From Alphaproteobacteria bacterium (lineage in GTDB: Bacteria > Pseudomonadota > Alphaproteobacteria > ATCC43930 > CGMCC-115725): 64,000 nucleotides of DNA. The notes beneath the pieces were generated by a model. That model did no database searches. It saw only the letters and a list, made by a program, of their open reading frames with translations, and was not told the origin of the DNA. How positions within the stretch are numbered: position 1 is the first letter of the stretch; every line of letters starts with the position of its first letter. Made by a program: the position numbers and the translations under genes. Location of the stretch: positions 124,001 through 188,000 of the forward strand of contig JAGWON010000003.1 in NCBI GenBank assembly GCA_028871055.1. The letters are read 5' to 3'. Below are positions 29,003 to 37,741 of the stretch, in pieces.

Positions 29003-30496
29003 CTATTCGCCGGCGGTGAGGGTCGCGAACGCCGCGTTGCGACCGGCGCGCCGCCCGGACACGAAGGCCCAGGCCAGATGGTGGCCGTGGCCGCGCAGCA
29101 GGAGCCCGCCCTGGCCGGTGGCACCGGCGGCGAACAAACCGTCGATCGGGCGATCATCGGCGCCAAGCACGCGGTGCTCGTGGTCCACCGCGAGCCCGCC
29201 TTCGGCATGGACGAAGACCGCGCGCACCGGGCCAAGGGCGATGTAAGGGCCGGCGCCCAGCTTCGGCCGATTGCCTGCAGCGGCGTTGTGCGATTGCACG
29301 GCGTTCACGAGCGAGCCTGCGTTCATCTTCAGACGGCCGGCGAGTGCGTCGAGCGTCTGACCGGCGGCGAAAATGTCCGGCCGGTTGCGCCGGTAGTCCG
29401 CAACATAGGCATAGGCGACGCCTGGCGCCGTCGAGATGAAATGCGGCCACGCCGCGAACCTCCGGGCGATGCGGTCGTCGAGCAGGATATAACCGATTTT
29501 TTCCGGCTGATCCGGCAGCGCATAGGCCGGTCTGTCGAGCTCATCGGCAAACCGCTCGCCCATCTTGTTGACGAGAATGGCCCCTTCCCCAAAGAGGCCG
29601 GGTGACGGCGCAAGCGCGGTCGTCACGAAACTCATCACGAACGGCCGCAGCAGAGCGGGCGGCATATGATCGAGCGACCACGCCATAAAATTAGCCAGCA
29701 CGCGCCAGGGCGGCAGGTTGGACAGGACGTTCATGGTTCGCGGCGGCACGAATCGAAGCTCGGGGCCGAGGGCGAGGTCGCCATTCAAGACACGCGCCCC
29801 GAGGGCGAGAGCCAGCTTCTGGCCGTCGCCTGTCGCCGTGGCATTGACGCCGTCGACCTTGGCCGCTTGCGGACCCATAAAGCGGCTCTTGAGCGCTGGG
29901 TCGCTGGTGAAATCGCCGGCGGCGAGCACCACGCCACCGCGCGCACGAACCCGCTGCGCGCCGCCGCCATCGCAGTCGACCCCGACCACGCGATCGGCCT
30001 CGACCACGAGCCCTCGCACCCGCGTTGACACGCGTATGAGGACGCCTGCGCGTCGCGCCGCCCGCTCGAGATGCACAATGAACGAGCGCGAATTCGGCAG
30101 AACGTTGTGCATCCGCGGCTTCGTGTGCGGCGGCTCCGGCATCGGGCCATAAAAACGGATGCCGTGGTCCAGCAACCAACGGAACGTGTCTGGCATCGCA
30201 TCCGTCAGAACGCGCCGCAGCGCCGGATTGTCGCGGAAATCTGCATCGCCGTTGAACGCCGCCATGTCGCGCCAGTGATCGCCGGGGTGGTCCTTGATGC
30301 CCCTGCGCAACTGATGTGGCGTTGCCGTGGCGCTGACCGAGCCGATGGACCATGCGGTCGATCCGCCCAATTCGGCGTTTTTTTCGAGCAGAACGACGCT
30401 GCGCCCGACCGCGCGTGCCTCGAGTGCCGCGGCCAGTCCGGCTCCGCCGCCGCCGACCACGATCACGTCGTAGGTCTCTTCCATCGAACCCGCCAT
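29003..30496 (-). CDS. FAD-dependent dehydrogenase of the fumarate reductase / 3-ketosteroid dehydrogenase family
   Basis: Flavoprotein of 497 aa. The FAD-binding motif is DVIVVGGGGAGLAAALEARAVG with VVLLEKNAELGGSTAWS, and the C-terminal FAD-contact segment is GLFAAGATGQGGLLLRGHGHH. Other conserved parts are RGGVVLAAGDF and EGAILVNKMGERFADE. The family includes KsdD-like desaturases and fumarate reductase flavoproteins; the substrate is unknown. I choose ATG 30496 (MAGSMEETYDV); ATG 30484 is equally possible. The 812-aa ORF in the track runs back into the upstream gene and is not real at that length. As the fourth gene of the box operon it probably acts on a CoA thioester or ring intermediate (inference). 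Confidence 0.82.
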   Translation of the reverse strand: MAGSMEETYDVIVVGGGGAGLAAALEARAVGRSVVLLEKNAELGGSTAWSIGSVSATATPHQLRRGIKDHPGDHWRDMAAFNGDADFRDNPALRRVLTDAMPDTFRWLLDHGIRFYGPMPEPPHTKPRMHNVLPNSRSFIVHLERAARRAGVLIRVSTRVRGLVVEADRVVGVDCDGGGAQRVRARGGVVLAAGDFTSDPALKSRFMGPQAAKVDGVNATATGDGQKLALALGARVLNGDLALGPELRFVPPRTMNVLSNLPPWRVLANFMAWSLDHMPPALLRPFVMSFVTTALAPSPGLFGEGAILVNKMGERFADELDRPAYALPDQPEKIGYILLDDRIARRFAAWPHFISTAPGVAYAYVADYRRNRPDIFAAGQTLDALAGRLKMNAGSLVNAVQSHNAAAGNRPKLGAGPYIALGPVRAVFVHAEGGLAVDHEHRVLGADDRPIDGLFAAGATGQGGLLLRGHGHHLAWAFVSGRRAGRNAAFATLTAGE

Positions 30497-30510
30497 CGCG
30501 CGAATCGACG

Positions 30511-31788
30511 TTAAAGCAGCCGCTCGGGACCGGCCGCCGTGGTCAACAGGGTCTGGAGCGCGCGCAGCCGCCGGCGCGGCCGCGGTTTCACCGCCGCCGC
30601 CTTTTCGGCCGCGTCGATACGCTGCCAGCCGGCGAGACTGACGGCGCCGGCACCGCGGGTCTCGAGCAGCCGCGCGAGACCAACGCGGCCCGGCTTGGTC
30701 GAAGGCGCCGTGCCCGCTTCTTTGAGCACCCGATCGGCAACGAGGCGCGCATCGGCGACGATCTCGGCCATGCCGCCGGCGGCGCCGCGCTTGGCCCAGC
30801 CGGCGGCGTAGAGCCCGGGCGCGATCAGGCCGCGGTCGTCGACCAGCCGGTCGTAATCCGCGCATCGTTCGAAGCCGATCGCGGCGATCACCAGCTCGCC
30901 GCGGAGCGCCAGGTTCTGGCCGAGCCGATCGGGACGCGTGAATAGCATACGCTCGACGCCGACCGTGCCGTCGAGACGCAGCGGCCGCAAATGGAAATGA
31001 AAGCGGATCGAGAGGCGCGCCTCGTTGCGCGGCACCGCAGCCAGCGCAGCGAAGGCGCGCAGCAGCGCCTTGCGATCGCGGTCGAGGCCGTCGGCGAGCG
31101 CCTCGGCCTGAGCCAGCGCCTCGGGGTCGATCGCCGCCTGCGCGCGAGCGAGCTTCTTCAGCTCGGCGAGATCGGCCGGCTGGAAACGCGAGGCGAGCAG
31201 GTCGTTGCGGCCGACGACGTGAACGGTCTGCAGCGGCATGACCGCGAGCGTGGCAGCGATGTCCGGATCGAGATCCGCCTTCGTCAGCTCCTTGGCCGAG
31301 CGCGCCAGCAGCCGCGCCACTTCGAGCGCGACGCTGCCCTGGCCGACGACGATGACGCTGCGGACGCGATCGAGCGCCGGCGGCGCGCTCGCGAGCTCGG
31401 GGTCGCCGTTGACCCAACGCAGGAAAGCACCGGCGCCCCACACACCCGACAACCCATCGCCGGGAATGCCGAGCCGCCGGTCCGGACCGGCGCCGGTCGC
31501 AACCACCACCGCGTCGTAGAGCATGCGCAAATCCGCCAGATCGAACTCGCGGCCGAGCGCGACGTTGCCCCAGAAGGCGACCGGTTTTGCCGCCAGCGCG
31601 CGCGTGAACAGGGTCGTGAGCTTCTTGTCGAGCGCGCGATCGGGCGCCAGGCCATAGCGCGCCAGGCCGAACGGCACCGGCAGCTTTTCGATAAGATCGA
31701 TACGCGCCTGTGGCGCCTTGTGCGCAATGCGCTCGGCGACCGCGAGTCCGGCGGGGCCGCTACCGACGATGGCGACGGACAGGGACAA
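30511..31788 (-). CDS. FprA-like NADPH:ferredoxin (adrenodoxin-type) reductase
   Basis: FAD/NAD(P)H flavoprotein of 425 aa. The N-terminal FAD motif is VAIVGSGPAGLAVAERIA followed by PVPFGLARYGLAPDR, a hallmark of mitochondrial-type adrenodoxin reductases and mycobacterial FprA. The NADP site is SVIVVGQGSVALEVARLLA, and YAAGWAKRGAAGGM is the conserved C-terminal FAD contact. It is located directly downstream of boxB (7 bp gap). Classical box clusters instead encode BoxA, the iron-sulfur flavoprotein reductase that feeds electrons to BoxB. This protein could fill that role with a ferredoxin encoded elsewhere (inference). Confidence 0.85.
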   Translation of the reverse strand: MSLSVAIVGSGPAGLAVAERIAHKAPQARIDLIEKLPVPFGLARYGLAPDRALDKKLTTLFTRALAAKPVAFWGNVALGREFDLADLRMLYDAVVVATGAGPDRRLGIPGDGLSGVWGAGAFLRWVNGDPELASAPPALDRVRSVIVVGQGSVALEVARLLARSAKELTKADLDPDIAATLAVMPLQTVHVVGRNDLLASRFQPADLAELKKLARAQAAIDPEALAQAEALADGLDRDRKALLRAFAALAAVPRNEARLSIRFHFHLRPLRLDGTVGVERMLFTRPDRLGQNLALRGELVIAAIGFERCADYDRLVDDRGLIAPGLYAAGWAKRGAAGGMAEIVADARLVADRVLKEAGTAPSTKPGRVGLARLLETRGAGAVSLAGWQRIDAAEKAAAVKPRPRRRLRALQTLLTTAAGPERLL

Positions 31789-31795
31789 GGCCGCC

Positions 31796-33205
31796 TCAAG
31801 CGAGGCGGACGTATTCGTAATCGGCCGGCAGCCGGTTGACGCCGCGTTCCGGTGGCGCGATCCAGCCAGCGACCTTGCCGGGCGCGGTGACCGGCCGCAT
31901 CAGGCTCCTGACGAAGGCCTTGTCGGATGCCGACGGCAGCCATTCGTCGCGCCGTGCCCGCCACTCGGATTCGCCGACGAACTGGCCCGCAGGATCGACC
32001 GGCCGATTGGCCCAAGCGCCGATGGTGCGGTGGAAGCGTGAGCTCGGCAGCCGAAGGCGGAAGGCAAAGCCAGCTTGCTCGATCATCCGGCTCCAGCGCT
32101 GTACGCCGTTGTCGCAGTCCTTGATATAGGCTTCGCGCGTGACCTCGTTCATCGCGTTGCGGAGCGCTACGCTTTCGGCGCCGGCGGGCGTCTCGACCGC
32201 GAGCACGGCGTTGCGACAGCTATGGTCCTCGAAGCGGCCTTCGTCCGGCCGGCCTTTGATGCCGTTGGCAAAGTAGGCCGCCGCGTTGGTCGACACCTCG
32301 GCGCCGAACAGGTCGAGCGACGAGCTGAACCAGAAATTCAAATAGCGCTGCAGCGTCGGCAGGTCGATGGCACCGGCGGCGCGCACCTTGTCGGGCGCAT
32401 CGGTCTTCAGCGCCTTCATCACCTCAAGCGTGCGCGCGACGACACGCGCGACGCCGTTGACGCCGACCATCATGTGATGCGCCTCCTCCATCAACATGAA
32501 GCGGCAGGTGCGCGCCAGCGGATCGAACCCGCTTTCGGCCAGGCTCATGAGCTGGAACTTGCCGTCGCGATCGGTGAAGTACGTGAACATGAAAAACGAC
32601 AGCCAGTCCTCGATCGGCTCGTTGAAGGTCGACAGGATGCGCGGCCGGTCGGCATCGCCGGAATGGCGCGCCAGCAGCGCCTCGGCCTCCTCGCGGCCGT
32701 CGCGGCCGAAATAGGCGTGCAACAGATAGACCATCGCCCAGAGATGGCGGCCTTCCTCGACGTTGACTTGGAACAGGCTCCTGAGGTCGTAGAGCGACGG
32801 CGCGGTGTGGCCGAGCAGGCGCTGCTGCTCGACCGAGGCGGGCTCCGTGTCGCCCTGCGTGACGATGAGGCGGCGCAGCGTGGTGCGGTGCTCGCCCGGC
32901 ACCTGCTGCCAGACTGGTTGGCCCATGACGTCGCCAAAGCCGATCTTGCGGTCGAGCTCGGGCTCGGCGAGGAAGATGCCCCAGCGATAATCGGGCATCT
33001 TGACCGCGCCCCAGCTCGCCCAGCCCTTGGCGTCGACCGAGGTGGCGGTGCGCAGATAGACCGCGGCGTCGAGAAAGTCGCTCGGCCCCATATCGCGCCA
33101 CCAATCGAGGAAGCGCGGCTGCCAATGCTCGAGCGCGCGCTGCAGCGTGGCGTTGCCCGCAAGGTCGACGTTGTTGGGGATGCGTTCCTGGTAATCGATC
33201 GCCAT
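31796..33205 (-). CDS. boxB: Benzoyl-CoA 2,3-epoxidase oxygenase subunit BoxB
   Basis: Diiron oxygenase component (469 aa) that epoxidises the aromatic ring of benzoyl-CoA with O2. The family start is MAIDYQERIPNNVDLAGNATLQRALEHWQP. Iron-ligand motifs are EEGRHLWAM (about residue 150) and MEEAHHMMVG (about 240). Other typical parts are DWWRDMGPSDFLDAAVYLRT and EVTREAYIKDCDNGVQRW. I use the ATG at 33205; the ORF-track extension overlaps boxC. It is 14 bp downstream of boxC. The reductase partner BoxA is not in the window. Confidence 0.95.
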   Translation of the reverse strand: MAIDYQERIPNNVDLAGNATLQRALEHWQPRFLDWWRDMGPSDFLDAAVYLRTATSVDAKGWASWGAVKMPDYRWGIFLAEPELDRKIGFGDVMGQPVWQQVPGEHRTTLRRLIVTQGDTEPASVEQQRLLGHTAPSLYDLRSLFQVNVEEGRHLWAMVYLLHAYFGRDGREEAEALLARHSGDADRPRILSTFNEPIEDWLSFFMFTYFTDRDGKFQLMSLAESGFDPLARTCRFMLMEEAHHMMVGVNGVARVVARTLEVMKALKTDAPDKVRAAGAIDLPTLQRYLNFWFSSSLDLFGAEVSTNAAAYFANGIKGRPDEGRFEDHSCRNAVLAVETPAGAESVALRNAMNEVTREAYIKDCDNGVQRWSRMIEQAGFAFRLRLPSSRFHRTIGAWANRPVDPAGQFVGESEWRARRDEWLPSASDKAFVRSLMRPVTAPGKVAGWIAPPERGVNRLPADYEYVRLA

Positions 33206-33219
33206 CGCCGATCCTATGC

Positions 33220-34878
33220 CTACACACGTTCCCAGTTGAAGCGCGGCCGCGCGCCGGTGCCGAAGCGCTTCAAGGCACCCTCGTCGCCGGTTGCGTTGGG
33301 CCGCGAGAACACCCAGTTCTGCCAAGCCGAGAGCCGGCCGAAGATGCGCGTCGCCATGGTCTCCGGTCCGGCGAAGCGCAGGTTGGCCTCGAGCGCGGTG
33401 AGCGCGTCGGGCGAAAGGCTGGCGCGCTCTTCGAGGACGAGGCGCAGCTCGTCGTCCCAGTCGAGCGCATCGGGCGTCGCCGTCACCAGCCCGAGCGCAG
33501 CCGCCTCGGTTGCCGCGAGGCTCGACCCGATATGCGCCTCCGCCGCCGCGACCGGCGCAGCCTCGCCGCAGAAGCGGGTGGCGAGCCGGCTCAGGCCGTT
33601 GACCATCGGCAGCAGGCCGAAATTCATCGCGCCGAGTGCGATGTGCGGCGGATCGTTGGCCTGACCGGCATCGAGCATGTACGACCGATCGGCGGCGAGC
33701 GCGATCTCAAGCAGCGAGCCGGCAAAGCAAGAGCCCTTGTCGATCACCGCAATCAGGCTCTTGGACGAGACGTCGAAACGCTGCAGCGTTCGCCGTAACA
33801 GGCCGAGCGTCTCGTGCGCCAGCCAGTGTCGGCGTTCGGCAAGCAACAGCGCGTCGCTCGCCAGCACCGTCTGCGCGTCGCCGCGCGTCTTCAGGAGCAG
33901 CGTGCCGAGCTCCGGCTCGTTGAGTCGCAGCGTGAGGATCGCGTCGTCGAGCTCGCGCGTCATCTGGATCGGCCACCATGCGGCGCCCTGCGCCGCGGCC
34001 TCGACGAGCGACGTCGGCGCCGTCGTTGGCGCCTTGACCGTCAGCGTCGCGGTGCGCGCCGCGCGATCGAAGACGACCTCGACGAAGGGATAGCGGTAGC
34101 CGTTCGTGCCGATCTCGCGTGCAAGCGGCGGCAGTTCGACCCCCTTGGCCTTATCCGGCCGATCGCTCGTCTGCGCCAGCGCCAGTGCGCGCTCCTTCAC
34201 CGCAGCGGAAAATTTTTGCGGCGGCGCCACCGCGTCGACCAGGCCCCACTGCCGCGCACGATCGGCGCGCACGCCTTCGGCGGTGGTACAGAACAGATCG
34301 GCGAGGTCGCGGCGCACCTTGCGCTTGTCGGTGAGCCGCGTCAGCCCGCCGGTTCCGGGCAGCACGCCGAGCAGCGGCACCTCGGGCAGACTGACGGTCG
34401 AGGACCGGTCGTCGATCATCAGTATCTCGTCGCAGGCGAGCGCCATCTCGTAGCCGCCGCCGGCGCAGGCGCCATTGATCGCGGCGAGGAACTTGAGGCC
34501 CTCGTGCCGGCTCGAATCCTCCATGCCGTTGCGCGTCTCGTTGGTGAACTTGCAGAAGTTCACCTTGAAAGCGTGCGACGACGTGCCGAGCATGTAGATG
34601 TTGGCGCCGGCGCTGAACATGCGGTCTTTGGCGCTGGTCAGCACGACGGTCTTGACCGTCGGATGCTCGAAGCGGATGCGGTTGAGCGCGTCCGCGAGCT
34701 CGATGTCGACGCCGAGATCGTAGGAGTTGAGCTTCAGCTTGTAGCCGGGCGCGAGGCCGCCGTCCTCGGCGACGTCGAGCGCGAGTGTGGCGATCGGGCC
34801 GTCGACCGACAGCCGCCAGTGGCGGTAGCGCTCGGGACTCGTGTCGAAGGTGATCATGTCCTGTCCGCGGGTGGTCAT
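33220..34878 (-). CDS. boxC: 2,3-Epoxybenzoyl-CoA dihydrolase BoxC
   Basis: Crotonase-superfamily enzyme (552 aa) that opens the epoxybenzoyl-CoA ring to 3,4-dehydroadipyl-CoA semialdehyde and formate. It consists of two crotonase-like halves. The first contains SAKDRMFSAGANIYMLG and AAINGACAGGGYEMALACDEI with the oxyanion-hole glycines, then VPLLGVLPGTGGLTRLTDKRKV. The second contains AVIDKGSCFAGSLLEIALAADR. The ATG at 34878 (MTTRGQDMITF) has GGGAG four bases upstream, so I prefer it to the TTG at 34893. It is the first structural gene of the box operon, 87 bp after boxR, behind an operator-bearing promoter. Confidence 0.95.
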   Translation of the reverse strand: MTTRGQDMITFDTSPERYRHWRLSVDGPIATLALDVAEDGGLAPGYKLKLNSYDLGVDIELADALNRIRFEHPTVKTVVLTSAKDRMFSAGANIYMLGTSSHAFKVNFCKFTNETRNGMEDSSRHEGLKFLAAINGACAGGGYEMALACDEILMIDDRSSTVSLPEVPLLGVLPGTGGLTRLTDKRKVRRDLADLFCTTAEGVRADRARQWGLVDAVAPPQKFSAAVKERALALAQTSDRPDKAKGVELPPLAREIGTNGYRYPFVEVVFDRAARTATLTVKAPTTAPTSLVEAAAQGAAWWPIQMTRELDDAILTLRLNEPELGTLLLKTRGDAQTVLASDALLLAERRHWLAHETLGLLRRTLQRFDVSSKSLIAVIDKGSCFAGSLLEIALAADRSYMLDAGQANDPPHIALGAMNFGLLPMVNGLSRLATRFCGEAAPVAAAEAHIGSSLAATEAAALGLVTATPDALDWDDELRLVLEERASLSPDALTALEANLRFAGPETMATRIFGRLSAWQNWVFSRPNATGDEGALKRFGTGARPRFNWERV

Positions 34879-34909
34879 GGGGCTCCCGCGCAAGGGGCTC
34901 GTTGGCGAC

Positions 34910-34941
34910 TAGAAATATAATTCATGTGTTTTAGCCGTCAA
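34910..34941 (-). promoter_or_regulatory. boxC promoter with probable BoxR operator
   Basis: On the minus strand, TTGACG (34936-34941) and TATATT (34914-34919) are separated by 16 nt, a good sigma-70-type promoter. The 20-mer ACACATGAATTATATTTCTA (34910-34929) covers the end of the spacer and the -10. The identical 20-mer occurs over the -10 of the benzoate-CoA ligase promoter. Its core GAATTATATTTC is a near-palindrome (GAA-n-TATA-n-TTC). Overlap with the -10 fits repression. Confidence 0.8.
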
Positions 34942-34965
34942 GCAGTATGTTTCAACTTGCGGGAT

Positions 34966-35859
34966 TCAGCTCCGGATCAGCGAACGCAGTTCCCCGTAGC
35001 TCTGCTCGACCGTCTTGCCCGTGGTCGCGACCGTGGCGTCGGCCTTGCCATAGAGGGCGTTGCGGCCGTCGAGGATGCGGCGGAGATCGTCCATCGCCGC
35101 TTCGTTGTCGGCCATCGGGCGGTAATCGCCCTGGGCGATGACGCGGTTCATGTGCTCCTCGGGCACCGCACTGAGCCAGATCGTGTAACAGGCGGACAGC
35201 AACAGGTCGAAGGTTGCGGGCTCCGAGACGATGCTGCCGCCGGTGGCGATGACGGCGCGATCGTATTGTGCGATGACATTTTCCAGCGCGCGCCGTTCGT
35301 AGCGGCGGTAAGCCGCCTGGCCGTAGAGATCGAAAATCTCGCCAAGCCGAGTGCCGGATTCGCGCTCAATTTCCCGATCGAGCTCGACGAAAGGTACGCG
35401 TAGCTCTTTGGCCAGCTTCATGCCGAGTGTCGACTTGCCGGCGCCACGCAGGCCGATGAGCGCGATGCGATGCCGGCGTTCGTGCTCGGCCGCGGCACCG
35501 AAATTCTTGGTCAACAGATTGCGCGCCTGGGCGAAGTCCTTGGGCGACAGTCGCGCCAAGGTCTGGATGAGGAGCGTCAGCTCGACCGGCCGGTCGGGAC
35601 CGTCGCGCACCAGATCGGATACCGGCAAGCCCATGGCGCGCGCAATCTGACGCAACAGTACGATCGAGATGTTGCCCAAGCCGCTCTCGAGCTGCGCCAG
35701 ATAGCGCTCCGACACGCCGGAATCGCGCGCCAGAATCTTGCGCGTCATGCCACGCCGCGCGCGTGCCGCGCGGATCCGCTCGCCGAGGGTACGGAGATAT
35801 TCGCCTTCGCCGTCTTCGGCGCGGCGATGCTTCTTCGCGGTATCCGTCCTGGTGGCCAT
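34966..35859 (-). CDS. boxR: BoxR/BzdR-type transcriptional regulator (HTH plus shikimate-kinase-like domain)
   Basis: Regulator of 297 aa with an N-terminal Xre-type helix-turn-helix (about residues 22-85, LGERIRAARARRGMTRKILARDSGVSERYLAQLE). A C-terminal shikimate-kinase-like domain begins near residue 130 (RIALIGLRGAGKSTLGMKLA, then FVELDREIERESG and VIATGGSIV). This two-part architecture is that of BzdR/BoxR repressors, which release DNA on binding benzoyl-CoA in the kinase-like domain. The P-loop GLRGAGKST is intact. It lies immediately upstream of boxC on the same strand and divergent from a glycosyltransferase. Confidence 0.93.
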   Translation of the reverse strand: MATRTDTAKKHRRAEDGEGEYLRTLGERIRAARARRGMTRKILARDSGVSERYLAQLESGLGNISIVLLRQIARAMGLPVSDLVRDGPDRPVELTLLIQTLARLSPKDFAQARNLLTKNFGAAAEHERRHRIALIGLRGAGKSTLGMKLAKELRVPFVELDREIERESGTRLGEIFDLYGQAAYRRYERRALENVIAQYDRAVIATGGSIVSEPATFDLLLSACYTIWLSAVPEEHMNRVIAQGDYRPMADNEAAMDDLRRILDGRNALYGKADATVATTGKTVEQSYGELRSLIRS

Positions 35860-35923
35860 CGTCGCGATCGGGTCTCAGCGCACAGCGCTCGTGAGATATG
35901 CATCATAATGCCCTGCGCCCTTC

Positions 35924-35938
35924 CACATGTACTATAAT
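35924..35938 (+). promoter_or_regulatory. Possible third, degenerate operator-like site with a TATAAT box
   Basis: CACATGTACTATAAT resembles the first 15 bases after the leading A of the conserved 20-mer (CACATGAATTATATT), with 12 of 15 bases matching, and again places a TATAWT hexamer at the same distance from CACATG. It lies between boxR and the divergent glycosyltransferase. No good -35 is seen at 16 nt (CCCTGC). Autoregulation of boxR or control of the plus-strand gene is speculative. Confidence 0.35.
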
Positions 35939-36071
35939 GGTGAAGGCGGATAGCAACGGCCGCCGCAACGCCGCGCCGGATTCTGGGAAAGCCGCACGAA
36001 TCGTGCATACTCGCCCCCCCGGTCAAGGCACGAGGGGAATTTGGCTGCTGCATCGCGTGGTTGCGGGGGTC

Positions 36072-37226
36072 ATGGCTGACGCCATGCGCGTCCTTCACCT
36101 CTTTCCGCGATTCCGGCCCAACTTCGCCGGCGACGGGCTCTACTTCGAAAAGCTGTGGCCGCATCTGGTGGCCTGCGGCGGCAGCCACGACGTGCTGGTG
36201 TTTACCACGCCGGCGCCCACCGAAATCCTGCGCGTCGCACCGCCCCGGATGAATTTGATCTACCTGCGCCGCTTCGAGGCGGAATCGGTGCGTGCAGTGC
36301 TGCTGCGTTATTATCTTTGGCTGCTGCGCAACATCCGCCGCTATGACGTGATCCACGCGCGCACGCATATCGACCGCTTCTTCGTTTCGAATTGGATCGC
36401 CAAGCTCGCCGGCGTCGGCTTCGTCTATTCGGCGACGCTCGACGATTCGCCACCCTACATCCTGCGGACCTATCGCCCAAGCCTGTGGCGTTTCGTCACT
36501 TGGGCGATGCGCCGGACGATCACGCGGCTGGTTGTCCTCAACCGGCGGCTCTACGACGAGAGTGCGGCCTTCATGGGCGATCCCGGCCACGTCGTCATCG
36601 TGCCGCAAGGCGTGACGGTGCCGGAACGGACCGACGACGACGACGCCGAGCGGACGGCGCTCGGCATCCCGCACGACGCGATCGTGCAGCTCTATGTCGG
36701 CAGCATCTCGCGCCGCAAGGACGTGCTGTTCCTGATCGAGAACCTGGCCGCGCTCAACGCCGACGGCAAGAACCGGTACCTGGTCATGCTCGGCCCCGCG
36801 CTCGAGGCCGATTACCGCGTCGAGCTCGACGGTCCGATCGCCGCGCTCGGCATCGCCGACAAGCTGCGCTTCGTCGGTTATCGCGACGATCCGGCGCCGT
36901 TCTATCGCGCGGCCGACATCTTCGTCTTCGCCTCCTGGCTCGAGGGCTTCCCCAACGTGCTCGCCGAGGCGATGGCCCATGGTCTGCCCATCGTCGCGCG
37001 CCGGCTCGAGGGCGTGACCGATTTCGTCGTCGCGGACGGCGAGACCGGCCTGCTCTTCGACGCCGCCGGCGAGTATCGCGATCTCGTCAAGCGCGTCGAA
37101 ACGGACCACGCTCTGGCTGAACGCCTTGGCCGCAATGCGCGGGCCAAGGCGGCCGGCGACTATTCGATCGCGGCGGTCGCCAGGATCTATGATGCACTCT
37201 ACCGCTCGATGCTAACGACCGGTTAA
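36072..37226 (+). CDS. Glycosyltransferase, GT4/family 1 type
   Basis: GT-B fold glycosyltransferase of about 384 aa. The N-terminal half starts MRVLHLFPRFRPNFAGDGLYFEKLWPHL. The C-terminal nucleotide-sugar binding half carries VGSISRRKDVLFLIENL, RFVGYRDDPAPFYRAADIFVFASWLEGFPNVLAEAMAHGLPIVA with the EGFPNVLAEAMA signature, and DFVVADGETGLLF. I prefer ATG 36072 (preceded by GGGGG) over the longer ORF; ATG 36084 is also possible. The donor and acceptor are unknown. Its place between boxR and the benzoate-CoA ligase is odd, since glycosylation has no known role in this pathway. Confidence 0.82.
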   Translation: MADAMRVLHLFPRFRPNFAGDGLYFEKLWPHLVACGGSHDVLVFTTPAPTEILRVAPPRMNLIYLRRFEAESVRAVLLRYYLWLLRNIRRYDVIHARTHIDRFFVSNWIAKLAGVGFVYSATLDDSPPYILRTYRPSLWRFVTWAMRRTITRLVVLNRRLYDESAAFMGDPGHVVIVPQGVTVPERTDDDDAERTALGIPHDAIVQLYVGSISRRKDVLFLIENLAALNADGKNRYLVMLGPALEADYRVELDGPIAALGIADKLRFVGYRDDPAPFYRAADIFVFASWLEGFPNVLAEAMAHGLPIVARRLEGVTDFVVADGETGLLFDAAGEYRDLVKRVETDHALAERLGRNARAKAAGDYSIAAVARIYDALYRSMLTTG

Positions 37227-37249
37227 TTTCAGGCCGCCTACAGTCCGGG

Positions 37250-37711
37250 GTGGGTTCGGAGGTCCAGGAATACATCGACGTCGCCGCGCTGAAGAGCTCG
37301 GCGCTGCGCCGCCTGCACGCGGACTGGCAGAGTCGCCGTCGCGAGCGGAGCTTTCCTGCGCGCGCCGATTTCGACCCGCTCGAGATGAAATACATCCTCG
37401 GCAACCTATCGCTGGTCGAAGTGCGCCGGCATCCGCTGCGCTTCTTCTATCGCGTGCATGCGAGCAACATCGCCGCGCGCACCGGCTTCGACATGACCGG
37501 TAAATTCCTCGATCAGAATCCGGACGTCCAGCACCGCAATCTGATTTTCGATCATTACCTCCGCACGCTCGACGAGCGCCGGCCGATCGCGGCGCGGCGC
37601 GAGCGCACGTTCACCGACCGGGTGATGCTCGATTGCGAGGCCTTGGCATTGCCGCTGGCGCGCGACGGCGCGAACATCGACATGCTGCTGACGGGATTGG
37701 TCTGGAACTGA
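37250..37711 (+). CDS. PAS-domain protein of the PAS_5 type
   Basis: Small single-domain protein (153 aa) with the conserved pattern of the PAS_5 family: a Trp/Arg-rich start (ADWQSRRRERSFPARADFDPLEMKYILGNLSLVEV), then RFFYRVHASNIAARTGFDMTGKFLDQ and a C-terminal VMLDCEALALPL. No output domain is attached. It starts with GTG 37250, 23 bp after the glycosyltransferase, with no clear ribosome binding site, so the start is uncertain. A second PAS_5 protein (44084-44677) lies in the same locus. A ligand-sensing role is a guess. Confidence 0.65.
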   Translation: MGSEVQEYIDVAALKSSALRRLHADWQSRRRERSFPARADFDPLEMKYILGNLSLVEVRRHPLRFFYRVHASNIAARTGFDMTGKFLDQNPDVQHRNLIFDHYLRTLDERRPIAARRERTFTDRVMLDCEALALPLARDGANIDMLLTGLVWN

Positions 37712-37741
37712 CCGGCGCCGACGGCTGCGGCAGTAAAACGC

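Noticed and set aside
29003-31441. 812-aa reading of the flavoprotein ORF as a fusion protein
   Set aside because: The N-terminal about 315 residues are antisense-like, Arg/Ala-rich and overlap the FprA-like gene in another frame. FAD-binding homology begins at MEETYDV.
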